Of a stretch of DNA of 64,000 nucleotides, positions 12,601-20,677 are shown piece by piece. The translations under genes and the position numbers were made by a program. Origin of the DNA: Diospyros lotus. Its lineage: Eukaryota > Streptophyta > Magnoliopsida > Ericales > Ebenaceae. The notes beneath the pieces are model-generated. The model ran no database searches, had not been told where the DNA came from, and was given only the letters and a program-made list of their open reading frames with translations. Each line of letters opens with the position of its first letter. Positions within the stretch are counted from its first letter, which is position 1. The stretch spans positions 35,290,328 through 35,354,327 of the forward strand of contig NC_068340.1 of the NCBI RefSeq assembly GCF_014633365.1, given 5' to 3'.

Positions 12601-15600
12601 AAATGAAGACGTGAATGCTAAACTCTAGATATGGAGTAACCCTTTAGAATTTAGAAGGTCTAATTAAGTAGATGATAACCAAATATATGGAATGGAAGTT
12701 TAGTAAAAATGTAAGTGTGGATTATGTTATGGTAAAACTTATAGATTTAAGTCATCCCTGGAAAATATCAGTTCAGATATCTTGGATCAATCATTTGAAA
12801 AGATGGGTAGATATAGATGTGTTTGGATATGCAAGAATTCTCAGCTGCATGAAAGAGACGTCAGAATGCCAATCAAAGCTAGAAACAATACTAGGAACTA
12901 CTATTGTTCCTAGTAGTTGTACTTGTTGAAATTATAAGTCACATTTCTAGATTTCTTGTGAGCTGATAATTTTCTTTGGAGTAATAAAAGTTTTATATGA
13001 TTTGTAAATACTTCACTTGGTTTGTTGTTTTTGAGTGTTATTGGAGGAAGTTCATGTTACCCATGCATCCTATTTAACTTGCAATTTTATCTCCTTAAAG
13101 GTTACTGTTCGTTGTGGATGCCAAACCTTGAAAAAGGAGTGGCTATGTCAAGATGTTCAAGCAGCTTATTGTAGTGCTGGTACTGATCTGAAAGATATAT
13201 CCAAAAATCAATATGGAATGGGATTCCTTCCTTGCAATTCAGATTGCAGAAGTAAAGTAAAGGTTGCTGAACCAGAGCTGCAACACCGTAAATCAAAAAT
13301 CGTTGAGGTAATCCTTAGAAAACTTTGAGCAAAACCTGACTCATCATTTATTTTGTGACCACTTAGCACCACATGATGATGGTACTCCTCCTGTCTCTGC
13401 TGCATTCCCTTGTGCTTTTGAGAATATGTTAGATTTGTATTGATCTAGCTACTAGTGTAAACAACAGAATATAGCTTGGTAGCAATAGACTAGCCATAAA
13501 ACTTCTGTATTGCAACATTGTTCATCTTTGCCAAAACATACAAATATATACCATTTTTAGTTGTTTTCATTAGCTATTTGTTTTTAAAAGCCAACTGAAA
13601 TTTGGTTAGCTTTACAAGTATCTTACTTAATATGTAACAATCAGTAAAATCAGCTGAAGCAGCTTAGAGCTGATATCCGATGAAACTAAAATCATTGAAT
13701 TACTTAGTTTATTTTGCAGTTTTAGATAATCGATTTTATGAAATACCGCGTAGATATAATAATAAGGTTTACTTACCCGGAGTTCTTAGGCTTCCTTTAT
13801 TAATTTGGTGGTGGCATTTTGTAGCCTATCTCAGTTAAAATAAGTTCAGAACCGCAAAACAATATTCCACTTCATGTAGCTGGTCAAGCCTCTTGGTCCT
13901 AGTGTCAAAGATCTTGGATTAAATCCTGTATTTGTTCATTTGCATTTTGTTGTCCATGGCTTTGAACCAGAAGAAAAGATTATTTCTTCATAATTTAGGC
14001 AGGGCACAAGCAATCTTACTTTTGTTGTTACAAGCTCTATCTCTCTTAGAGGCTAGTAAAGAAAACTTGTTCAATATCTTGCTTTTGACATACAAACGGA
14101 GCCTGGGATGGGCTTTGTTTGAAAGATAATAAAATATAAATGTGGAAGAATAGAAAAAGAAGAGACAAAAATATACATGATCCATCTTTAAGGTCTCATA
14201 CACAAGGAAAAAATAGTAGCACTATTTCGAATCAGATCAACTCATTGAATATAAAGATGCAAAATATATATAGAACTCCAAAGGTAGAGGTAAAAGATTA
14301 TTAGTTTTGTACATAAATCTGTCACTTGCTTTATCCTCTATACTAATCTCCATTTTTAGTTTGAATTGAAATCCAACACTCCCCCTCAAGATACTTATGT
14401 TTCAATTTCAGATCTCTTCTTTTTTCCCTCTTTATCTGCATATTTTGCAGATAACATTGTGATAGTGGATGAGACAAAACAAGGCATGAATTATAAGCTC
14501 AAGATATGGAGGAATACTTTAGAATCTAAAGGTTTTAAATTAAGTACGATGTACCCAGCAAAAAAAAAAAGTACAGTGAAAATTGAATATATGGATGTAA
14601 GTTTAATAAAAATATAATTGTGGATGATGTTATGGTAGAAACTACAACATCAAGTCACATCAAGAAAAAAATTAGTTCAGATATCATGAATCAATCATCC
14701 AAAAACATGGGGAGATCAATGAGAATTCTATTCATAGAATTAGGGTAGGATGGTTAAAATAAAGAAAGTGCATTTAGCATTTTATGCAATAGTAGGACTT
14801 TGCTAAAACTAAAAGGAAAATTTTATAAGATTAGACTTGTTATATGTTATGGAATGTTGGGGAATAAAACACCAATATATGCAAAATATGAGTGTAATAG
14901 AGATTAGGATGCTAAGATGGATGCACAACCATTCAAGAAAAAATGAAATTAGAAATCAAGTTATTCAAAATAAACTTGAAGTGGCATTATATTGAATATG
15001 AGATGCATAAGACATGATTAAGATGGTTTTGTCATGGGAAGAAAACCAACGAGGGTTCCTATGAGAGTGGATAGAATGGAACAAGTATTTGACAAAACTA
15101 GAGTAAGACCAAGAAAAACTTGGTGGCATAAGGTCATATCCAGCAAAAATAAAAAAGAGGAGAAGAAGAAAAAGAAGATAAGGTCAAAGAAATAACCAAA
15201 AAGCTAGAATTTATGTAGCTAACCTCAAATATGATGGGACAAAGTCTTCGAATGTTGTTGCATATAGCCATGGATAGAGATAGCTGGAGATTTGGAATTT
15301 GTGTAGCCAACTCCACCTAGTGGGAGTAAGGCTTGTGATTGTTGTTGAGTATAAAGAAAACCTCTCATGAAATCAAGATATAAAAACATAATATAAATCT
15401 ATTAACTAATCTTGATAGTAGGATTCAAAGAACTGGTGCTATTTGTATAAATAGATCTATTGACATATCCCGTCAAATCTTAACTTCAAAGGATAGGCAA
15501 AAATTACACCATCCAAGCAAGGTAATTTGTTCCATAAAGTTTGTTGGAGACAACCAATGCAGCATTTAAGAATACAAAGGAGGGCCAAGAGAAACCGCTC

Positions 15601-16525
15601 TCATGGTAGTTACCACAGGTGGATTTGAACATTGGCTCTTTAGGCACTGATACCATGGAAGATAAAAAAAATATAAATAAATGTATACAGAATAGCCAGA
15701 GAAGAGACAGATATATGTGCTTTGGCTGTAAGGCCAGCATTAACGGAAATAAAATAATAGCACTATTTCATATTACCTCAGCTCATTGAATACAGAAATA
15801 CAGAACATATAGAACCCTAAAGATACAGATTAAGAACATCCTTCGTACTTAAATCTTTTTATCATGATACCTGTCGCTATCTCTTAATTTGAATTGAACT
15901 CTAGCAAATCTAATTGTTTGTCATATCATGTATGTATCCTCCTCAATGCATTTGATTTGTAGTAAATTCTTTGACCAATTGACTTCTGTTTTGTTGTAAG
16001 TACATAATTTACCCAGAATAACTTTTTTTTTTTCTTCTGCCTGCAAGCCCTGCCAACGAGGAAAAGTAAATGTAGATAAATCATATTCTAGGATCATGAG
16101 AGTGATTTTAAGGAAATTTTTTTATTGGTTTACTCACCAAATTGCTAATTGCGAGTCTCCAACACCCCCCCCCCCCCCCCGCGGGGAAAAAAACAGGAAC
16201 CAGATGCTGGAAATCATGTTTCAAAACGGAGAAAAAGACGTGAAAGGGCCAAGGAAACCAAGCAAATTTCAAGACTTCAGGTTTTGCTCTATTATCCTTT
16301 CAAGACCATTATTATTGCCTCCACCCTATGCTGCTTTTTCTGCTTAACAAAAGCAACTACTACTTTGAACAGAGAATTACCGCTGCTATGTGGAGGCTGT
16401 TTCTGGTCGTTACCCTTGTGTTAGTGCTTACTGCAGCAATGTATTACGGTTACAAGGGTTTGTTGTGGCTCTCTGATTGGATGAATGAAGTAGAAAGGCA
16501 AAGAATACGATACCAGCGAATCTGA
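635..16525 (+). CDS. NFXL2: NF-X1-type zinc finger protein NFXL2, 3' part (5' exons lie before the window)
   Basis: Exons read by phase: 635-727, 1395-1480, 1575-1737, 1859-2032, 2656-2846, 3913-3994, 13101-13307, a doubtful 16048-16065, 16197-16280, 16373-16525 (TGA at 16523). About 410 residues are visible. The exons encode Cys/His-rich NF-X1 repeats (for example [17 protein letters not shown] in 2656-2846 and [12 protein letters not shown] in 1395-1480), a basic patch [10 protein letters not shown], one hydrophobic segment [19 protein letters not shown], and a C-terminal tail starting [10 protein letters not shown]. The repeat order and the C-terminal membrane segment fit plant NFXL2 rather than NFXL1. 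The family acts as transcription or stress regulators with RING-like/NF-X1 fingers; NFXL2 in Arabidopsis is tied to ABA, clock and stress responses (family knowledge). The 3995-13100 and 13308-16196 introns are filled with transposons. The N-terminal exons are not in view. Confidence 0.88.
888..1222 (-). mobile_element. Copia-like 3' LTR with polypurine tract, in an NFXL2 intron
   Basis: On the minus strand an LTR-like unit starts TGTGAAGGATGG (1210) and ends near 888. It contains a TATA-like GTATATAAATTC. It is preceded by a polypurine tract TTTGAGGGGGAA (1222-1211). A PPT directly before TG is the 3'-LTR arrangement. A few tens of bases of internal sequence may continue to about 1300. No coding part remains. 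Confidence 0.6.
2168..2586. mobile_element. Tourist-like MITE (PIF/Harbinger), TTA target duplication
   Basis: A 419-bp element lies in the intron 2033-2655. TTA flanks both sides (2165-2167 and 2587-2589). The ends are imperfect inverted repeats: CGGGGCATTTGGTA at the left and the complement of TACCAAACATGCTG at the right. It has internal inverted GGGA/TCCC-rich segments and no coding capacity. Confidence 0.65.
3475..3633 (+). mobile_element. Au-type SINE, degenerate
   Basis: Tracks the Au SINE body: GGTAGCAGTAGTAAGGTTGT (pol III A-box region), AAGGTCATGGGCTCTAGT (B-box region), GAAACAGC then CTCTTTGCA-like and GCAAGGGGATGGCTACGTAC, ending near GAGCTCGTGCATTGGG. It lies in the intron between exons 2656-2846 and 3913-3994. 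Confidence 0.65.
4236..4283 (-). mobile_element. 3'-end stub of an RTE-type LINE
   Basis: ACAACAACAACA followed by GCAAGCCTTAATCCCACTTG is the complement of the plant RTE 3' end, which is conserved in the larger copy at 8048. It is a very short, 5'-truncated remnant. Confidence 0.5.
5536..6487. mobile_element. hAT-type MITE with 8-bp target duplication
   Basis: The ends are TAGGGATGGGCA at the left and the complement TAGGAATGGGCG at the right. Flanking 8-mers ATCCCAGG (5528-5535) and ATCCTAGC (6488-6495) match at 6 of 8. The interior is very AT-rich with repeated AACCATAACC-type motifs in both orientations. No transposase reading frame. Confidence 0.65.
6677..7295. mobile_element. Second hAT-like MITE inside the old LINE
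   Basis: The left end (AGGGATGTTTGCAATTTGGT) and the right end (complement GTGCATAGATTGGTTTG) form imperfect inverted repeats of the plant GGTTTGG-rich hAT type. The flanking LINE reading resumes from one side to the other. No 8-bp duplication can be fixed with certainty, so boundaries are within about 10 bases. Confidence 0.5.
8048..10940 (-). mobile_element. Younger RTE-clade non-LTR retrotransposon (LINE), almost full length
   Basis: About 2.9 kb on the minus strand. The 5' side begins near [15 protein letters not shown] (10934). The 3' end has the conserved TGGGATAAAGGCTGG-type tail and a (TTG)n terminus (8059-8048). It encodes an apurinic-type endonuclease followed by reverse transcriptase. 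It inserted into the old plus-strand RTE copy. The 3' end is the same type as in the other RTE fragments in this window. Confidence 0.85.
8078..10934 (-). pseudogene. RTE LINE endonuclease-reverse transcriptase ORF, broken
   Basis: Endonuclease segments: 10934-10713 (IMCLQETRW) and 10773-9760 ([46 protein letters not shown]). Reverse transcriptase segments: 9721-9401 ([14 protein letters not shown]) and 9301-8078 ([48 protein letters not shown], with FADD catalytic Asp present). Breaks: a frame change near 10720-10770, another near 9880, and two in-frame stops between 9403 and 9301. The open stretches before and after these stops share one frame. The element is therefore recently inactive, with few lesions. 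Confidence 0.85.
10939..10988 (+). repeat. 25-bp tandem duplication at the 5' edge of the younger RTE
   Basis: ATTATGTGACGCCCATAGAA recurs with a 25-base period (10939-10963, 10964-10988). The outer motif AAAGGCATATAGATT appears before (about 10927) and after (about 10993) the pair. It lies at the 5' junction of the LINE and may be an insertion by-product. Confidence 0.75.
10989..11320. other. Unassigned segment between the younger RTE and the resumed old RTE
   Basis: About 330 bases without homology that I recognise. A short frame (10969-11166) shows no domain. It sits where old LINE sequence is interrupted, so it is either extra 5' sequence of the younger element or a separate small insertion. 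Confidence 0.4.
11460..11588 (-). mobile_element. Au-type SINE with about 16-bp target duplication
   Basis: On the minus strand GACCTAAAGGTCACAAGTTC, then GGAAACAACCTCTT, GGGAAAGGCTATATACAA and GGAGCTTTGTGCACTGGG follow the Au SINE. Flanks ATGTTTGATCATGCAA (11444-11459) and ATGCATGATCATGAAA (11589-11604) match at 13 of 16. It is inserted in the reverse-transcriptase part of the old RTE. Confidence 0.75.
11781..12103. mobile_element. MITE with GTGTTTGGGAG-type termini
   Basis: Left GTTGTGTTTGGGAGAG and right complement GAGTGTGTTTGGGAGGG form inverted repeats. Internal inverted segments (ATGGAATGGAAGATT and its complement) give long spurious ORFs on both strands. It interrupts the C-terminal coding part of the old RTE, whose reading resumes at 12104. 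Confidence 0.6.
12350..12800 (+). mobile_element. Second old RTE LINE fragment (reverse transcriptase)
   Basis: Decayed plus-strand reading equivalent to the family segment from the CGGDTEPF region through the FADD box to the region after the ECKFSKNA motif. Examples: CATTTGTAGATGACATTATC = FVDDII, and GTGGATGAGACAAATGAAGA = VDETNED. Truncated at both ends and full of stops. Confidence 0.65.
12485..12580 (+). repeat. Perfect 48-bp tandem duplication spanning the RT catalytic box
   Basis: AAACATATTCAAGTAGAGGT... is present twice head to tail (12485-12532 and 12533-12580), identical base for base. It keeps frame (16 codons) and duplicates the stretch ending in the VDD motif. Identity shows it is recent relative to the surrounding decay. 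Confidence 0.9.
14141..15906 (-). mobile_element. Non-autonomous copia-like LTR element with diverged LTRs
   Basis: LTRs at 14141-14378 and 15656-15906 (plus coordinates) share motifs TAGCACTATTTC, TCATTGAATA, TATAGAAC and TTTGAATTGAA in order. On the minus strand, the 5' LTR (15906-15656) is followed by a primer-binding-like TGGTATCAGTGCC (about 15655-15643). The 3' LTR is preceded by a polypurine tract CTTGAGGGGGAG (14390-14379). The interior has no gag-pol and holds an RTE LINE fragment (about 14430-15345). It sits in the NFXL2 intron after exon 13101-13307. Confidence 0.65.
14430..15345 (+). mobile_element. 5'-truncated RTE LINE fragment nested in the copia-like element
   Basis: Starts within the reverse-transcriptase box ([15 protein letters not shown]), continues [12 protein letters not shown] and the C-terminal part, and ends in the RTE 3' tail CCAACTCCACCTAGTGGGAG followed by TTGTTGTTG (about 15333-15343). 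Multiple stops. Confidence 0.7.
16048..16065 (+). other. Possible 18-nt NFXL2 micro-exon
   Basis: A strong pyrimidine tract and CAAG acceptor precede CCCTGCCAACGAGGAAAA, followed by the donor GTAAAT. Inclusion adds PCQRGK in frame between the exons ending 13307 and starting 16197. The flanking exons also join in frame without it, so it is optional. Confidence 0.3.
16165..16180 (+). repeat. C16 homopolymer just before an NFXL2 splice acceptor
   Basis: Sixteen consecutive C followed by GCGGGG, 16 bases upstream of the exon starting at 16197. It would serve as the pyrimidine tract of that acceptor. Its length is likely variable between individuals and hard to sequence. Confidence 0.8.
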
Positions 16526-18404
16526 TCAAACTATTTATACTTTAAATTGGAGTTATCTCAAATGCAGAGGTCAGTGGGTTCAATATTTGCTGGAGTTGGT
16601 CTCTCTTCAAATAATATTTTTTCTTGGGTTTGTATTGTTTCTTGTTTTCTTTTGTTCTTCTGAAGCTGGATTGAATTTGGCTCTGCACCATATATGTTCT
16701 GGAAGTTTGAATTTAGTTGCCTTTTTGACTTCTTATCTGTAAATGACATTATGTGTCTCTGCTCAATTGCATAAATTTTGTAGTAGAAATACTAATTTGT
16801 CTGCACTAAAGATTAATATTCAGGTTTTTTATGATGGTTTTTTTTTTTTTTTTTTTGTGGCTGGAAGTTTGTAAAAATATTTATGCTCGAACAATTATAG
16901 ATAATTAGATGATACACCAGAAGAAGTATTGAATTTGGGATTTGTTCTTCAGAGTTTAGTTAATTGTATGGCATATTGTTTGTGCCAACAATTCATGAAC
17001 TAATAATCCTTTGGAGTCTCAATAGGTGTGACTTTGAGCCAAAGTCTTACAGAGTAATCAGTGAAGAATCAGTTTGTATTACAATTGAAGGTAATAGATA
17101 TTTTCCTGGCTCCTCTTGCACTTTGTATGTATTTAATGGGTTTGGATGATTAATTTAATATGGTAATAAAATTTAAATATGGCATTTATTATTTTCTTTT
17201 TAGAATCTAGAATTTGGAGGAGTTTCATTGAAGAACTGGTGATGCTACTTTTAGTTCTTTTAAGATTTTATCCGGATAAAATAAAACAAAGTAGAAATTA
17301 GAAAACTAAATAAAACTTGGTGAGAAATATTCAAGCATGTAACAAGATCTAAAAATCTTAATAATGATATAACCATTACGCAGCATCATTGGCCAGTGAA
17401 GCTTTGACTTGGTAGTTGTTTGTATTGTTGTAATTTAAGACCTTTTATTTGAATGCTTTATTCTTTAATTATTGGAGACGTATATTATATTCGTGATTCA
17501 AAAAAATAAAATAAAACAAAAAGATAAAGATGATTGAACATATAAAATTTATGTAATCCTAAAGGCTAGCGAATGTGATGAATTGAAATTAAAAAAAAAA
17601 AAAAGATGAGTGTTGGAGGACCCATCGGATTTTTTTATTTGTGTAATTGTGGTGTTGGTGTTTTTATAGATATAAACATTATTCCTCACAAATTATCAAT
17701 TACTGACAATAATTAAAAAGTTAAAAATTATATACTTATAATTTTTAAAGGGTAATTAATAATTTAAAAAAAATATTATCAATTTTACAAAAAAAAAAAC
17801 AACTCTAGTAGTTATGACCGTTTCTTCATTAATTTTGAACAAAAGCTTAGGCAACTACAGTTCTGTACCTAAGAAAGTCGTGAGAATGCATGACATGACG
17901 CCGACACGCAGCAGAGAAAAATCAATTATGAAAACTCTGCATTTTTCACGTGCTGGTAATTGAGATTATAAATAAACCATCAATTTCGAAATGTGATGAT
18001 AATAATAATAATAATACCATTAATATATAATCAATCACTTATATGTTTTTAAAATGTGAGAGAATGTTTACAAGGGCATGACTAACGTCTGTCTCTTTGT
18101 TGTTTAGGCCAATAAGTTGAATTAAATTGGGGGGGGGGGGGGTATAAATGCTACTCTTATGTGATTTTTTTTTTTTAATTTTTTGGTGAAGAAATTCATA
18201 GGGATTGTTTGGGATTATTAAGTTTAGAGGCAACTCTAGTTGAGTTTACACCAAGTTTTATCTTTGACAAATATCACAACTCTTTTTAATTCTTTTAATC
18301 CAACTTAAATATTGTATTTCAACTTTACTCTTTTATAAGTAGTGATAATTTTATTCATAATTAATTATATATTTATAAGATATTACAAAAATTATATCCT
18401 TATA
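16526..18404. other. NFXL2 3' flank and AT-rich intergenic DNA
   Basis: Includes the NFXL2 3' untranslated region and AT-rich sequence with T18 (about 16838-16855), A14 (about 17591) and G13 (about 18129-18141) homopolymers. ORFs of up to 64 codons show no recognisable domain. No gene seen. Confidence 0.6.
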
Positions 18405-19782
18405 GGGTGTGTTTGATTGTAATCATGGAACTTGTATGGAAAGAAAATGAGTTCTAGATAATTGAATTATTTAAAGAATCATGCTAGATGTACATCTTGG
18501 GCTACATAAGAGGATATTATGACCAAAATACCCCTCGCCTATCAATAGCATTTTCCTTGTTTAAAAATGATTTGCATAGAAATTGTCAATTAAAAGTATT
18601 TGATTTGTTTAATTTTTTACCTAGAATTTGTTATACTTTTTAAATTTTAGGTGTTTGATTGGTACACCTTTATGTAGTCCAAGGTATACACAAAAGTCTT
18701 TCACGCGCCTCATGAGAGATTTTTTTGTCATTGGTACACTTTTATGTAGTCCAAAGTGTACACAAAGATGTACCAATTACATTTTCCTTGTTTAAAATGA
18801 TTTGCATAGGAATTGTCAATTAAAAGTATTTGATTTGTTTAATTTTTTACCTAGAATTTGTTGTACTTTTTAAAGTTTAGGTGTTTGATTGTTACTATTT
18901 TTTCATGAAACATATTCATTTTTTCATGAAAAGTGTATCTATTTTAACTTAAAATTTGAAATGGCTCCATTCATATATATAATTCATCAAAAAAAAATCA
19001 TTAAAGTCGAAAATTCACAAAATATATATATATATATATATATTGAAAAAGCCCTGCTACAGCAGCCTCAATTATGGGTCAACTACAACTTGGAACATGG
19101 AAGGATTGAGAGCTACGAGGATGGAAATATCAAGAAAGAGAAGAAACTCCAAATAATCAAAACCCTTATGTAAAATCAAAACCGCATAAATCTTCTTCTC
19201 GAATCGCTTCTTCCCCTTTGTAAAATCAAAATCCCATAAATTCAAAAATCGGGAATCATTCAAGATGAGTGGAAGAAACCCATATGGAGGCACAGTGTGA
19301 GGAGGATGACGGTGTCGGAGAGGCAATGACCCATTTTCATGAAGAAGATGAAGATGCACCGGTTGTCTGAAACTCGAAAATGGCGACAAACATGAAGTCT
19401 GACCTAGACTTCAGGGGAGATGGCGATGAAGTCGAAGTTGGAGCTCATCTTCGACAATGGATGGCCACAAACAAGAAGTCGGAGCTGTTCTTCTGCGAAG
19501 ATGGCGACGAACACCAAGTCTGATACTTCCAACCTCAACTTTGACGACTGTCAGTCGTCGGCCACTCTTCTTCTCCTTTGCGAGTTGCAATTCCTTGGAA
19601 TTTCTTTTCTAACACCCCCCAAAGAATTTTTTTCCAATAAAAATGTGTAAAAACCATTACGTGACGATCAAGTGAGAATTTAATTTATCTAAAAAATTAG
19701 GCAATCAAACACACTACAAAAGCTAGAATTTAAGTGAGAAATGGCTATTTTTTATAGAAAATGTGGCCAATCAAACAGGCCC
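18405..19782. mobile_element. MITE-like element of 1.4 kb, TTATA flanks
   Basis: Termini GGGTGTGTTTGATTG (left) and complement GGGCCTGTTTGATTG (right) match at 13 of 15. Both sides carry TTATA (18400-18404, 19783-19787). The interior has a 231-bp tandem duplication and a less AT-rich segment (19080-19620) with repeated GATGGCGACGAAC-type units. A second GTGTGTTTGATTG end near 19700 suggests nesting. Confidence 0.6.
18549..18893 (+). repeat. Tandem duplication, period 231 bp
   Basis: CATTTTCCTTGTTTAAAA... to ...TTAGGTGTTTGATTG recurs at 18549 and 18780 with few changes. Within the unit, ATTGGTACACCTTTATGTAG also appears twice (about 18658 and 18733). It lies inside the MITE-like element. Confidence 0.8.
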
Positions 19783-20181
19783 TTATATATCATTTTAATT
19801 ATTAAATTTAATACTATAATTTAATCAATTCCCTAAATAAAGTTCTTATTAAAGTTGTAAATAAGTCAAGTCACTTGTGAATAGCTTAGCGTTCAATTTG
19901 GTAATAATAAATATGATGTTTAATTCGAATCTATTTTTGAGCTGAAATTCGTCAAAATCTCAATGCTGCTCCACCACCTTAACATCAAACTCGGCTTGAG
20001 TCTACTTAATTAGAACCCTAATTTTTATAATTCAACCTCGGTGGGGGGAGCCTTGGTTTCTGGATTAATTTCGCTCATCAAAGTAGTTTCTCTTAAACGC
20101 GTTTGACAAAACAAATTTAAAGTAGGGGGAACCCTCTCTCTCTGGTCTCGGGCACAGTCAACTCAGTGCGTCTCCCCCTCT

Positions 20182-20189
20182 TATATAAA
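20182..20189 (+). promoter_or_regulatory. Candidate TATA box for the CCR4-like gene
   Basis: TATATAAA lies about 490 bases before the ATG at 20678, after a CT-rich stretch (TCTCCCCCTC). If used, transcription would start near 20215 and give a leader of roughly 460 nt containing the G12/C11 tracts. Motif match only; no start site is proven. Confidence 0.4.
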
Positions 20190-20218
20190 GATATATGTGT
20201 TACGTGTGTGTGTTTGTT

Positions 20219-20270
20219 GGGGGGGGGGGGCGCGTATGAACATGTATATGCGCAGCCAGCCCCCCCCCCC
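20219..20270 (+). other. G12/C11 complementary tracts in the CCR4-like leader/promoter
   Basis: A run of 12 G (20219-20230), followed by CGCG, is separated by 29 bases from a run of 11 C (20260-20270). The two can pair as a GC-only stem, or form G-quadruplex/i-motif-type structures. It lies between the candidate TATA box and the ATG. Homopolymer length may be imprecise in the assembly. Confidence 0.6.
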
Positions 20271-20677
20271 AAAAAAGTGAGTGATTGGGTTGGACCTGTT
20301 TGAAGTTTGAATTCCTATATATATATATATACATTCATTCATTCAAACTTGAAAGTCCCGATGGTTGTAGATCATTTCCGGATAATTACATCATCATAAT
20401 ATTCAAATCTGTCGGTCGATACCCAGTTAAAACATCTGGCTGGCTGGCTGGCTGCTTTATCAAAATCTTTGTTTTGTTTAATTTATTATTATTAATGAAA
20501 ATTGAGAGATGAGTTGCGTGCCTGTATTTCAGTGTCTTTATGGACTTGAGAACTTGATGATGATCACTGCATTCTGATGATGAACATTGCAATTCAAAAT
20601 CTCCTTTTGGATTGCTTTCTTCCGCCAATGAAGGGCACCACCCTCATCCTCGTCGCCCTCAATTCTCGCTCCCTTAG

